NCBI RefSeq assembly: GCF_032930845.1
Contig: NZ_CP136758.1
Coordinates: forward strand, 1 to 64,000
DNA: 64,000 nt
Direction: 5' to 3'
Source of the DNA: Parvularcula sp. LCG005
Lineage (GTDB): Bacteria; Pseudomonadota; Alphaproteobacteria; Caulobacterales; Parvularculaceae
Each line of letters opens with the position of its first letter. Position 1 is the first letter of the stretch. Shown one piece after another: positions 36,839 through 45,572 of this stretch. Both the position numbers and the translations under genes were made by a program. Below the pieces are notes generated by a model. The model worked only from the letters and a program-made list of their open reading frames with translations. It made no database searches and was not told where the DNA came from.

Positions 36839-37873
36839 ATGTCGGAAACATTGAGCAACACACGCAATATCAGCATGATCGACGCCCTGCGCGAAGCGCA
36901 TGATGTCATGCTGCAGCGGGATGAAGACGTCATCGTTTTCGGTGAGGATGTGGGTTATTTTGGCGGCGTCTTTCGCGTGACCCATGGCCTGCAGAAGAAG
37001 TTCGGGTCGCAGCGCGTATTCGATGCCCCGATCAATGAGGGCGGCATCGTTGGCGCGGCCATTGGCATGGCGGCCTATGGCCTGAAACCTTGCGTGGAAA
37101 TTCAGTTTGCCGACTATATCTTCCCCGCCTATGACCAGATCACGCAGGAGATGGCGCGCATCCGGTATCGGTCAAATCACCAGTTCTCCTGTCCGGTGGT
37201 CATCCGTACCCCAACTGGCGGCGGCATTTTTGGCGGCCAGACCCATAGTCAGAGCCCGGAAGCCTGTTTCACCCATGTCTCGGGTGTGAAAGTGGTCATG
37301 CCGTCGACCCCTTATGATGCTAAGGGCATGCTGATTTCGGCGATTGAAGATCCGGACCCGGTCATCTTTTTTGAGCCCAAACGGCTTTATAATGGCCCGT
37401 TCGACGGGCATCATGACAAGCCGGTCAAGCCGTGGTCGAAGCACCCTGACGGACATGTGCCGGAAGGCTATTATACCGTGCCACTTGGAAAGGCGGATGT
37501 TCGCCGTGAAGGCAGCGACGTGACCGTCATCGCCTATGGCACCATGGTCTATGTGGCGCTGGCCGCAGCGGAAGAAGCCGGTATCGATGCTGAAGTGATA
37601 GACCTGCGCAGCCTCATCCCGCTCGATCTCGAAACGCTGGTGGAGAGCGTTCAGAAGACCGGCCGCTGCGTCATCATCCATGAAGCCACCCAGACAGGCG
37701 GCTTTGCCGGTGAGTTGATGGCACTGATTCAGGAACGCGCGCTCTATCATCTGGAAGCGCCGATGGTTCGGGTGTGCGGCTGGGATACACCATATCCCCA
37801 CGCTCAGGAATGGGCTTACCTTCCGGGCCCGGATCGTGTCGTCCGGGCGCTCCGTGAAGTGATGGAGGCCTGA
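36839..37873 (+). CDS. bkdA2: 2-oxoisovalerate dehydrogenase E1 component beta subunit
   Basis: 344-residue partner of E1 alpha. It has the pyrimidine-binding transketolase domain (VFGEDVGYFGGVFRVTHGL, EGGIVGAAIGMAAYGLKP, PTGGGIFGGQTHSQSPE) and the C-terminal domain with EVIDLRSLIPLD and HEATQTGGFAGE. All are typical of BCKDH rather than pyruvate dehydrogenase. It lies 2 bases after E1 alpha and 2 before E2, so the three are cotranscribed and probably coupled. Confidence 0.95.
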   Translation: MSETLSNTRNISMIDALREAHDVMLQRDEDVIVFGEDVGYFGGVFRVTHGLQKKFGSQRVFDAPINEGGIVGAAIGMAAYGLKPCVEIQFADYIFPAYDQITQEMARIRYRSNHQFSCPVVIRTPTGGGIFGGQTHSQSPEACFTHVSGVKVVMPSTPYDAKGMLISAIEDPDPVIFFEPKRLYNGPFDGHHDKPVKPWSKHPDGHVPEGYYTVPLGKADVRREGSDVTVIAYGTMVYVALAAAEEAGIDAEVIDLRSLIPLDLETLVESVQKTGRCVIIHEATQTGGFAGELMALIQERALYHLEAPMVRVCGWDTPYPHAQEWAYLPGPDRVVRALREVMEA

Positions 37874-37875
37874 GC

Positions 37876-39396
37876 ATGGGCGTACACGTCATTAAGTTGC
37901 CCGATGTTGGCGAGGGAGTGGCCGAGGCTGAATTTGTCGAGGTGCACGTCAAGCCAGGCGATGTGGTCGAAATTGATCAGAACCTTGCCGACGTCATGAC
38001 CGACAAGGCGACGGTTGAAATCCCCAGCCCCCGCAAGGGTAAGGTGACATGGGTGGGCGCGGATGTCGGTGACATCGTTTCCGTCGGCTCCCCCATCATC
38101 AAGCTGGAGGTCGAGGGTGCTGGCAATTCGGCGGATGAGCCAGAGTCAACGCAGTCGGATGCGGGCGAAGATCGGACCGAAATCGATGATGCTGACGGTA
38201 CTGTAGACAAAGGTGTGGCGACTCGGCTCAAGCAAGCCCGTACGTCGGCCGGGTACCGAAGCGCCCGTGAGGCTGCATCCGATCGCGGCTGGACGTATAC
38301 GACTTATCAAAAGCACGAGAATGGCGAGAGGGGAATTTCGCGAGATGTCTCAGCGAAGTATGCGTCGGCATTTTCTGTACAGCCAGAGTGGTTGTTGTTC
38401 GGGCGAGGTGAGGGGCCTGATGAAAATATTAAAGAGTCGACCTCCGTTTCATCCAATCCATCTCGGTCTGCAAATGGCTCAGAATCTCTAGCAGTTCAGA
38501 CCCCAGCCGTACCACGCGCAGCCGGGGAGCGTCCGGTCGCTGCGCCAGCGGTCCGCGCCCGTGCCCGTGAACGGGGTGTGGATCTGGCCTTCGTGCACGG
38601 CACCGGCCCCGCCGGACGGATCACCCATGATGATCTTGATGTCTATGTCGCTGGCGGTGGCAGCGCACGCCGCCCCTCGCCGGGCGGTGTCGCGGATACC
38701 TCCATCGAAGAGGTCAAGATTATAGGCCTTCGCCGCAGGATCGGTGAGCGGATGCAGGACGCCAAACAGCGCATTCCGCACATCACCTATGTGGAAGAAA
38801 TCGACGTCACCGCGCTTGAAGACCTGCGCGCCCATATGAATACGGGGCGTGCGGATGACCAGCCAAAGCTGACGATGCTGCCATTCCTGATGCGGGCCAT
38901 GGTGCGGGCACGGGCCGACTTCCCACACCTTAATGCCCGATATGACGATGAAGCGGGCGTGGTGCATCGCCATGGCGGCGTGCATATTGGTATCGCAACG
39001 CAGACGGATAATGGTCTGATGGTGCCCGTTGTCCGACATGCCGAGGCACTGGACCTCTGGCAGTCTGCCGAAGAGGTCAGCCGTCTGGCCAAGGTGGCCC
39101 GCGACGGGTCGGCCAAGCGGGAAGAGCTGCAGGGTTCTACCATCACCATCACGTCGCTCGGTGCCCTTGGCGGCCTGGTATCCACGCCGGTGATCAACTC
39201 GCCAGAGGTCGCGATCGTTGGTGTGAACAAGATCCAGGTCCTGCCGCGATATGACGCCGACGGACGGGTGGTCCCGCGCAAGATCATGAACCTGTCATCG
39301 AGTTTCGATCATCGGATCGTGGATGGCTGGGATGCGGCGGCCTATGTGCAGAAGCTCAAGGGCTATCTGGAATATCCCGCTACGCTTTTTGTGTGA
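37876..39396 (+). CDS. bkdB: branched-chain dehydrogenase E2 with embedded XRE helix-turn-helix
   Basis: Dihydrolipoamide acyltransferase core of the complex, 506 residues against about 420-440 usual. In order: lipoyl domain (residues 3-79; lipoyl Lys44 in MTDKATVE), acidic linker, an unexpected domain at about 115-178, a Ser/Asn-rich stretch to about 209, the E1/E3-binding domain (about 222-258, RARARERGVDLAFVHGTGPA), and the catalytic domain ending DHRIVDG (His479, Asp483). The extra domain, RLKQARTSAGYRSAREAA with YQKHENGERGI and SVQPEWLLFG, is a Cro/CI-type DNA-binding fold as in phage repressors. By hand count only 110 of the 220 bases at 38281-38500 are G or C, well below the flanks. 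The frame stays open throughout. Enzyme identity is secure; DNA binding is inference. Confidence 0.93.
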   Translation: MGVHVIKLPDVGEGVAEAEFVEVHVKPGDVVEIDQNLADVMTDKATVEIPSPRKGKVTWVGADVGDIVSVGSPIIKLEVEGAGNSADEPESTQSDAGEDRTEIDDADGTVDKGVATRLKQARTSAGYRSAREAASDRGWTYTTYQKHENGERGISRDVSAKYASAFSVQPEWLLFGRGEGPDENIKESTSVSSNPSRSANGSESLAVQTPAVPRAAGERPVAAPAVRARARERGVDLAFVHGTGPAGRITHDDLDVYVAGGGSARRPSPGGVADTSIEEVKIIGLRRRIGERMQDAKQRIPHITYVEEIDVTALEDLRAHMNTGRADDQPKLTMLPFLMRAMVRARADFPHLNARYDDEAGVVHRHGGVHIGIATQTDNGLMVPVVRHAEALDLWQSAEEVSRLAKVARDGSAKREELQGSTITITSLGALGGLVSTPVINSPEVAIVGVNKIQVLPRYDADGRVVPRKIMNLSSSFDHRIVDGWDAAAYVQKLKGYLEYPATLFV

Positions 39397-39436
39397 TGGA
39401 TCGTCGGCAATTGGTGTGTGCACACAAATGGGCCGT

Positions 39437-39460
39437 GATGGACCGGCAATCCGGTCCATC
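39437..39460. terminator. hairpin between E2 and a convergent gene
   Basis: Perfect 10-bp arms GATGGACCGG/CCGGTCCATC with loop CAAT, 40 bases after the E2 stop and 15 before the convergent gene end. No T run, so termination is not certain. A perfect 12-base palindrome, TGTGTGCACACA, lies just before it at 39413-39424. Confidence 0.45.
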
Positions 39461-39474
39461 ATCCAACTCGTGGC

Positions 39475-39882
39475 TTAGCGGTCATAGCGCCCGGCATATC
39501 TGCCGCCGCGATAGTCGTGGTTCGGACGGACATTTATGGCAACCCGCTGGCCGCGCCGCGTCACACCCACATACTGACCGCCTTTTGTCTTGTAGACGCG
39601 CTCAAAGCGGGGGCGGGCGGGCAGCCGGTCGCCGCGCCGCAATTCGTGTCGGCTGGCAACATAGGTGTAGGCGCTGGCGGGGCAGTCGACGATGCGTTCA
39701 TCCCGGCGGTCTTCGCGTCGGTCTCTCCGCCCCTCATCAATTCGCCGGTCGCGAACATCTTCGCGAAGGTCGGGGCAGGCTCTGGGGTTCAGATACCATT
39801 CCCCGGCAACAGCGCTCCCCAGCGAGGCCGCGCCCATGCTGCCAAAGGCGAACAGACCGGCAAGGATCATTTTCTTGTTCAT
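39475..39882 (-). CDS. secreted Arg/Asp-rich basic protein
   Basis: Not recognised beyond a general type. The 135-residue protein has a signal peptide (MILAGLFAFGSMGAASLGSAVAG) and a mature part rich in Arg and Asp, with runs of RRDRREDRRDERI, followed by a C-terminal domain with GGQYVGVTRRGQRVAINVRP. It has two cysteines. Similar proteins are annotated in Alphaproteobacteria as RcnB-like or hypothetical, without established role. It is convergent with the E2 gene and divergent from the EVE gene. Confidence 0.72.
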   Translation of the reverse strand: MNKKMILAGLFAFGSMGAASLGSAVAGEWYLNPRACPDLREDVRDRRIDEGRRDRREDRRDERIVDCPASAYTYVASRHELRRGDRLPARPRFERVYKTKGGQYVGVTRRGQRVAINVRPNHDYRGGRYAGRYDR

Positions 39883-40074
39883 CTCGCAACTCCTTCATTC
39901 CGCCCGTCATTGGGCAGGATCAGGGTGCGACTGGCGCATGTCGGTATTCAGGCGGATCGTCACTCGCCTGTCCTGAAATGTCACGAATTGTGTCAGACCG
40001 CCCGGGCGAGCTGAAAAACTGAACAGTGGAGCGCAGCGGGCACGGCCGGCGACGCGGAGGTTAGAGGAATATCG

Positions 40075-40497
40075 ATGGCATACTGGCTCTTCAAATCTGA
40101 ACCGGCGACATGGTCATGGGACCAGCAGGTCGCCAAGGGCGTGGCAGGCGAAATCTGGAACGGCGTGCGCAATCACCAGGCCAAGAACTTCATGCAGGCG
40201 ATGAAGAAGGGCGATCGCGGATTCTTCTATCACTCCCAGACCGAGCGGGCCGTCGTGGGCATTGTCGAGGTGACGAAGGAGGCCGAGCCCGATCCCACAG
40301 CTGAACCGGACAGCCCCTGGGAATGCGTGACGGTCAAAGCGATTCAGCCCGTGGCCTCGCCCGTGACATTGAAAATGATCAAGGACGTGCCAGAGCTCGC
40401 CGAGATGGTGCTCGTGAAAAACTCGCGCCTGTCGGTGCAGCCGGTAGAGCCGGACGAATGGAAGCTCGTCTGCAAGATGGCCGGGGTGAAGCCGTGA
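40075..40497 (+). CDS. EVE domain-containing protein
   Basis: A 140-residue PUA-like EVE domain, probably a reader of modified bases in DNA or RNA. Features: YWLFKSEPATWSWDQ at the N-terminus, IWNGVRNHQAKNFMQAMKKGD, YHSQTERAVVGIVEV and SVQPVEPDEWKL. It is almost the whole EVE domain and nothing else. Its stop overlaps the GTG start of the E3 gene (GTGA), so translation is coupled. Why a base reader is joined to E3 is unclear. Confidence 0.92.
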   Translation: MAYWLFKSEPATWSWDQQVAKGVAGEIWNGVRNHQAKNFMQAMKKGDRGFFYHSQTERAVVGIVEVTKEAEPDPTAEPDSPWECVTVKAIQPVASPVTLKMIKDVPELAEMVLVKNSRLSVQPVEPDEWKLVCKMAGVKP

Positions 40498-41882
40498 GCC
40501 AGATTATGAATGTGAACACCCTCATCATCGGCGGCGGTCCGGGCGGTTATGTCGCCGGTATTCGGGCCGGGCAGCTGGGTATTGATACGCTGCTCGTGGA
40601 CAGCCAGCCCATGGGTGGCACCTGCCTTAATGTTGGATGCATCCCGTCAAAGGCACTCATCCATGCGGCGGACGAATTTGCCGGTATCGCGGCGCAGGCT
40701 GAGAAGAGCGCGCTTGGTATTACCGTCCAGCGCCCGTCGATTGATCTCGCTGCGACCATCGGCTGGAAAGACGGCATCGTGAAACGCCTCAATGGCGGCG
40801 TTGCCGGTCTGCTGAAAAAGGCGGGCACCATAACCCTGTCGGGCTGGGTAACCCTGCAGGACGGCAAGTCGGCCAAGGTCACGACAACAGACGGCGAGAT
40901 CCTCGTCAAAGCCCGTCACCTAATTCTTGCAACAGGTTCGGTCCCTCAGGCCATACCGGCCATACCGTTCGGCCCGGACGTCTGGTCATCAACCGATGCG
41001 CTGTCATGCACGGCGGTGCCCAAGTCGCTGGCCATCATCGGCGGTGGTTATATCGGGCTAGAACTCGGGACGGCTTTTGCGAAGCTTGGATGTGCCGTCA
41101 CGATCGTTGAGGCGACGGGCAAGATCCTGCCGCAATATGACGACGACCTCACCGCACCTGTTCACAAACGACTGAAATCGCTGGGTATGACCGTCCTCCT
41201 CGATACCAGGGCGACATCGTTCAGCGCCGGCAAACTGTCAGTCGAGACAGCGGAAGCGTCGCAGGACATTTCTGCGGAAAAAGTGCTGGTGACCGTCGGA
41301 AGACGCCCGCGGACCGAGGGCTTCGGGCTGGACGGCCTGGACCTCGAAATGACCGGCCCCTTTGTGCGCGTGGATGATCGCTGCCGCACGTCGATGAGCG
41401 GCGTGTATGCGATCGGCGATCTGACGGGCAATCCGATGCTTGCCCACCGTGCCATGGCGCAGGGCGAAATGGTGGCCGAGATCCTGGCGGGTCATCCGGC
41501 GCGATGGGACCGGCGGGCCATACCGGAAATCTGCTTCACCGATCCCGAAATCGTTCAGGTTGGCCTGTCGGCCGCTGCTGCGAAGGCGGAGGGGTATGAC
41601 GTAGTCACCGGCAAATTTCCGATGGCAGCCAATGGCCGGTCCATGACCACCGAGGACGAGGCGGGTTTCGTGCAGGCCATCGCGCGCGCCGACAACCATC
41701 TTCTGGTGGGGCTCCAGGCCGTCGGGCGGGACGTGTCGGAGCTGTCCGCCGGGTTCACGCTGGCGCTCGAAATGGGGGCCCGGCTCGAAGACATCGCGGG
41801 CACCATTCACGCCCATCCGACTCGGTCAGAGGGCCTGCAGGAGGCGGCGCTGACCGCGCTCGGTAAGGCCCTGCATTTCTGA
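40494..41882 (+). CDS. lpd: dihydrolipoyl dehydrogenase (E3)
   Basis: FAD enzyme that reoxidises the lipoyl arm of 2-oxoacid dehydrogenases. The 462-residue protein has the FAD motif LIIGGGPGGYVAGIRAGQ, redox-active disulphide GGTCLNVGCIPSKAL, the NAD motif IIGGGYIGLELGTAFAKLG, and the dimer-domain IHAHPTRSEG (catalytic His-Glu). The GTG at 40494 overlaps the EVE stop; ATG 40506 is an alternative. It is the expected partner of the E1-E2 genes just upstream, although two small genes separate them. Confidence 0.95.
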   Translation: MSQIMNVNTLIIGGGPGGYVAGIRAGQLGIDTLLVDSQPMGGTCLNVGCIPSKALIHAADEFAGIAAQAEKSALGITVQRPSIDLAATIGWKDGIVKRLNGGVAGLLKKAGTITLSGWVTLQDGKSAKVTTTDGEILVKARHLILATGSVPQAIPAIPFGPDVWSSTDALSCTAVPKSLAIIGGGYIGLELGTAFAKLGCAVTIVEATGKILPQYDDDLTAPVHKRLKSLGMTVLLDTRATSFSAGKLSVETAEASQDISAEKVLVTVGRRPRTEGFGLDGLDLEMTGPFVRVDDRCRTSMSGVYAIGDLTGNPMLAHRAMAQGEMVAEILAGHPARWDRRAIPEICFTDPEIVQVGLSAAAAKAEGYDVVTGKFPMAANGRSMTTEDEAGFVQAIARADNHLLVGLQAVGRDVSELSAGFTLALEMGARLEDIAGTIHAHPTRSEGLQEAALTALGKALHF

Positions 41883-42207
41883 AGATTTACAGGCTCTCGC
41901 CGGAAATCGTCGCATTTGTGTCTGTCTGTTCAGATTCGGCTAACCATTTGCCGCGTAGCACCACCAAATTCGACAGGATGACCGGTACTTCGTGCCATAA
42001 AGGTCACAGTTGAAACAAGGATTGTTGCAACGCGAAGACTGCTTGTTGACGCTTTTGTAACAGCCATCATACTGCGCGTTAACCGGCTGAGGGGATTTCT
42101 GCTTCCTTCCGGTTGTGGGCACATCCCGGGCATATCGCCTCAGGGGGCAAGGAACAGGTGGGAGCCATTTTGGCGACTACGTTGACCGAAAACGTTGGAG
42201 AAACTTA
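41883..42207. other. intergenic leader region, 325 bases, upstream of TonB receptor
   Basis: No credible gene. It holds a probable promoter (listed separately at 42046-42073), and then about 135 bases of leader before the receptor ATG at 42208. I see no strong riboswitch-like fold. Confidence 0.5.
42046..42073 (+). promoter_or_regulatory. candidate sigma-70-type promoter of the TonB receptor
   Basis: TTGACG at 42046-42051 and CATACT at 42068-42073 with a 16-base spacer. They match five of six and four of six consensus bases. It would leave a leader of about 130 bases. Confidence 0.4.
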
Positions 42208-45200
42208 ATGGGTAAAACTTCGAAAATGATGGGCGCCGCGGCGCTGGCACTGACGACGGCATTTGCCGGCGGTGCCATGACCATCGGTGCGTCCGCACTG
42301 GCACAGGACGCCACGTCAGGTGCGCTTGTCGGTAACGTGACGACTGATGGCGGTTCGCCAATTCAGGGCGCGTCGGTAACGCTGCGGTCGAACGATCGTG
42401 GTTTCACCCGTACCGCAACAACAAACGCTGCTGGTAACTACCGCCTGCCACAGCTGCCTGTCGGTACATACACCGTGACGATCAATGCGTCCGGTTATGA
42501 AGGCGTGACGAACGAGAACGTTCGCATCGTCATCTCATCGACAGCTGACTTCTCGGCTTCGCTGGTCGGGATGTCCGGCCCGGGCGACGAAATCATCGTC
42601 ACCGGCCAAGCACGTTCGATCTCTGCCTTCGACGCCAACACGACGGGCCTGACCCTCGACGTTGGTGAGCTGGCTTCGAAAGTGCCGGTTCAGCGCGACA
42701 TCCAGTCCGTTGCTCTTCTCGCTCCAGGCGCAACCCTGACCGACTCGGCCTTTACGGCCGGTACGAACCGCGGTGGTTCGGGCACGCAGATCGGTATTTC
42801 CGGTGCGTCGGTTGGTGAGAACCAGTTCTTCGTCAACGGCTTCAACATCTCCGACTTCAACGACTTCATCGGTGCGTCGGTTCTGCCATTCGAATTCTAC
42901 GAAAACGTAGAAGTGAAAACGGGCGGTACGTCTGCTGAATTCGGTCGTGCGACGGGTGGTTTCGTGAACGCGACAACCAAATCCGGTTCGAACGAGTTCA
43001 AAGCCAGCGTCAACATGTACTGGGCGCCGGATGAACTGCGTGAGCAGGGCAAGTCGACCTACAACTACGGTTTCGACGCGACCAAGCCATTCAACCGCGG
43101 TGACATCGAGCCTCGCAATGCGAACTATCTCGACCAGACCGACGAGTTTGAAACAAACATCTCCGTCAGCGGTCCGCTGATCGAAGACAAGCTCTTCTAT
43201 TATGTCCTGTTGAACCTCAACAATGACAGCCAGACAGACGTTCTGAACCACACAGGCTTCGTCGAAAAAACCGACGATCCAACCTATGCTGGTAAGATCG
43301 ACTACTTCCTGACAGACACGCAGCACTTCGAGTACACGTTCTTCAAGGACGAGCAGACGTACTTCACCGACTATTACGACACGTCGGTTGACGGAAGCGG
43401 CTTTGACACAGGTCTTGCGGACTATCGCAACACGGCCGAGCTGACGAATGGTGGTTCGAACCACATCTTCAAATACTCTGGTCAGTGGACGGACTGGTTG
43501 ACCTTGTCTGCGTCTTACGGCACGGGCGAAAACGCCAACTCCACCAGCGCTATTGATCCCGCCGTGTTTGCAGCGACGGATGTCAACACCGGTGAACGTC
43601 TGACACCTTACGCTGTCGGTATCTTCGAAACGACGCTCAACGAGCGTGACGCATACCGCATTGACGCTGACCTGTACTTCGACTTCATCGGTGAGCACCA
43701 GCTCCGCCTGGGTTGGGACCGTGAAGATCTGGCAGCATCGTTCGACGATCGCTACCCAGGTGCAGAAGTGTACACGCTCGACCTGCCTGGTTCGGCAAGC
43801 GACGTGCGCGGCGCCTATGCCAATCCGGACGTTGCCGGTCAGTACCTTCTCGATACCCGCGGTGGTTTCGTTCAGGTTCAGTCCTACAACACGGACGGTT
43901 CGATCGCGAACTTCCGTATCCGTTCGCGGATTGCCGGTGCAGCGTTCGAAACACAAAACGAAGCTTTCTACGTTCAGGACGCCTGGAACATCCATCCAAA
44001 CGTCAGCTTGAACCTCGGCGTTCGTTTTGAGACCTTCCAGAACGCCAACGCCGAAGGCGAAGTGTTCTACGAAACCGATACACTGACGTCACCACGTCTG
44101 GGTGTGAACTTTGACGCGCTGGGTGACGGCACGCTGCAGTTCTCCGGTTTCTACGGTCGTTACTATCTGCCGATCGCAACCAACACGAACTTCCGTCTGG
44201 CTGGTAACGAACGTGACGTTCGCGCCAACTACACGGCAGGTCCTGGTTTCGATCTGAACGACATCATTGACGAAGACGGTCGCGTGAAGAACGCCACCTA
44301 CCGTGGTTCAACAACGGTCTTCTCTGATGGTTTCATCAAAGGCACCGAAGAAACGGTTTCGACCAACCTGCAGCCACAATATGTTGACGAGTTCATCGCC
44401 AGCGTGAACCACGTCGTTACAGAAGGTTCGCCATTCTATGCCGGCGGCCTGCTTGACGGCTGGGAACTTGGCCTGAGCTACACCCACCGTGAACTCTACG
44501 ACGCTCTTGAAGATGCGGCCGTCGACTTCGCTGTGAACGAATATTGTGCTGAACAAGGCCTCACAGGTTGTGAGAGCGTGTGGTCGGGCTTCCACCACTA
44601 CGTTCTGATCAACCCAGGCAACGACATCGAGTACTCGACCGACGACGCCCCTGTCAGCTCTGACGGTTCGTTCGTTCCTCTCTCGATCGACGGTTCGTTC
44701 CTGCCAGAAGCAGAGCGTGTCTATGACGCTGTGTCGCTGACATTTGAACGTCCAGACGATGGCAAGTGGTCGCTGCGCGGCAACTACACATGGTCGGATC
44801 TTGAAGGGAACTACGAGGGTTCAGTGAAGTCCGATAACGGCCAGACCGACGCTGGTCTGACTCAGGACTTCGACCAGCCAGGCCTCGTCGACAACTCCTA
44901 CGGCAAGCTTCCACAGCACCGCGAACACCAGTTCAAAGTCTGGGGTAGCTACAACGTGACTGATCGTCTGCGTGTCGGTGCAAACTATCAGCTCTCGTCA
45001 CCACGTCAGTTCGGCTGTATCGGTGTTCACCCAACGGAGCAGTTCGCTGCACTGTATGACGTCGCTTCCTGGTACTGTATCCCACAGGGCTTCGATGCCT
45101 CAACGGATCCAACAGGCAACGGCTTCGCTTACACACCGCTGCCACTGTTCGGTGCGCCAGACGCTGCCAGCCTTGGCCTCCCTGCCAACACCCAAGAGGC

Positions 45201-45483
45201 CGCATCGGTTTCAGTCGCAACCCCACGTGGTTCGCAACTTGAAAGCGATTGGCTGAACAACGTGAACCTCTCCATGGCGTTCACACCACCAGTCGCCGAT
45301 GACCGTCTGACGCTCCGCGTCGATGTCTTCAACGTCTTCAACGGCCAAGCCGTCACTGACATTGAAGAAGAAGGCGAGTTCGGTACGTCGTTCGACGCTG
45401 TGTATGCTTCGCCAAACTATGGCCTCGCACGCGGTTACCAAGCACCTCGCTCGGTCCGTCTGGGTCTTGAACTGGACTTCTAA
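42208..45483 (+). CDS. TonB-dependent receptor, Oar-like, with CarboxypepD_reg domain
   Basis: Large outer-membrane importer, 1091 residues. A signal peptide (residues about 1-33, ending SALAQ) precedes a carboxypeptidase-regulatory-like beta domain (ALVGNVTTDGGSPIQGASV, about 36-120). The plug is at about 125-290 (DEIIVTGQARS, FFVNGFNISDFN, EFGRATGGFVNATTKSGSN) and a long barrel ends in Phe (LGLELDF). It lacks a defined TonB box that I can name. Codon choice is heavily skewed to CCA, GGT and TCG compared with neighbours, a sign of very high expression. The cargo is unknown; no degrading enzyme adjoins. ATG 42208 has GGAG seven bases upstream. Two hairpins follow. Confidence 0.92.
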   Translation: MGKTSKMMGAAALALTTAFAGGAMTIGASALAQDATSGALVGNVTTDGGSPIQGASVTLRSNDRGFTRTATTNAAGNYRLPQLPVGTYTVTINASGYEGVTNENVRIVISSTADFSASLVGMSGPGDEIIVTGQARSISAFDANTTGLTLDVGELASKVPVQRDIQSVALLAPGATLTDSAFTAGTNRGGSGTQIGISGASVGENQFFVNGFNISDFNDFIGASVLPFEFYENVEVKTGGTSAEFGRATGGFVNATTKSGSNEFKASVNMYWAPDELREQGKSTYNYGFDATKPFNRGDIEPRNANYLDQTDEFETNISVSGPLIEDKLFYYVLLNLNNDSQTDVLNHTGFVEKTDDPTYAGKIDYFLTDTQHFEYTFFKDEQTYFTDYYDTSVDGSGFDTGLADYRNTAELTNGGSNHIFKYSGQWTDWLTLSASYGTGENANSTSAIDPAVFAATDVNTGERLTPYAVGIFETTLNERDAYRIDADLYFDFIGEHQLRLGWDREDLAASFDDRYPGAEVYTLDLPGSASDVRGAYANPDVAGQYLLDTRGGFVQVQSYNTDGSIANFRIRSRIAGAAFETQNEAFYVQDAWNIHPNVSLNLGVRFETFQNANAEGEVFYETDTLTSPRLGVNFDALGDGTLQFSGFYGRYYLPIATNTNFRLAGNERDVRANYTAGPGFDLNDIIDEDGRVKNATYRGSTTVFSDGFIKGTEETVSTNLQPQYVDEFIASVNHVVTEGSPFYAGGLLDGWELGLSYTHRELYDALEDAAVDFAVNEYCAEQGLTGCESVWSGFHHYVLINPGNDIEYSTDDAPVSSDGSFVPLSIDGSFLPEAERVYDAVSLTFERPDDGKWSLRGNYTWSDLEGNYEGSVKSDNGQTDAGLTQDFDQPGLVDNSYGKLPQHREHQFKVWGSYNVTDRLRVGANYQLSSPRQFGCIGVHPTEQFAALYDVASWYCIPQGFDASTDPTGNGFAYTPLPLFGAPDAASLGLPANTQEAASVSVATPRGSQLESDWLNNVNLSMAFTPPVADDRLTLRVDVFNVFNGQAVTDIEEEGEFGTSFDAVYASPNYGLARGYQAPRSVRLGLELDF

Positions 45484-45490
45484 GAATGAA

Positions 45491-45512
45491 GAGAGCGGGA
45501 TCACCCGCTCTC
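45491..45512 (+). terminator. hairpin directly after the TonB receptor
   Basis: Arms GAGAGCGGG/CCCGCTCTC (9 bp), loop ATCA, seven bases after the stop. No T run; probably protects the transcript 3' end or pauses polymerase ahead of the next hairpin. Confidence 0.6.
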
Positions 45513-45523
45513 TCCTGAAATGG

Positions 45524-45553
45524 AAAACCCCGGCCTGCTGGCCGGGGTTTTTT
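45524..45553 (+). terminator. Rho-independent terminator after the TonB receptor
   Basis: Perfect arms AAAACCCCGGCC/GGCCGGGGTTTT (12 bp), loop TGCT, ending in a T run. Strong terminator, which fits the high expression suggested by codon bias. Confidence 0.9.
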
Positions 45554-45572
45554 GTTGTCTTCAACTTCGGTA

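Noticed and set aside
38218-38409. The HTH insert as a sequencing or assembly chimera
   Set aside because: The frame is open on both sides, linkers grade into it smoothly and the E2 motifs are intact, so a true insertion is more likely, though resequencing would settle it.
42535-43995. Long open frame (486 codons) on the minus strand inside the TonB receptor gene
   Set aside because: It is a shadow of the strongly biased codon use of the receptor; its protein is rich in Val/Arg with no domain and has no ribosome site.
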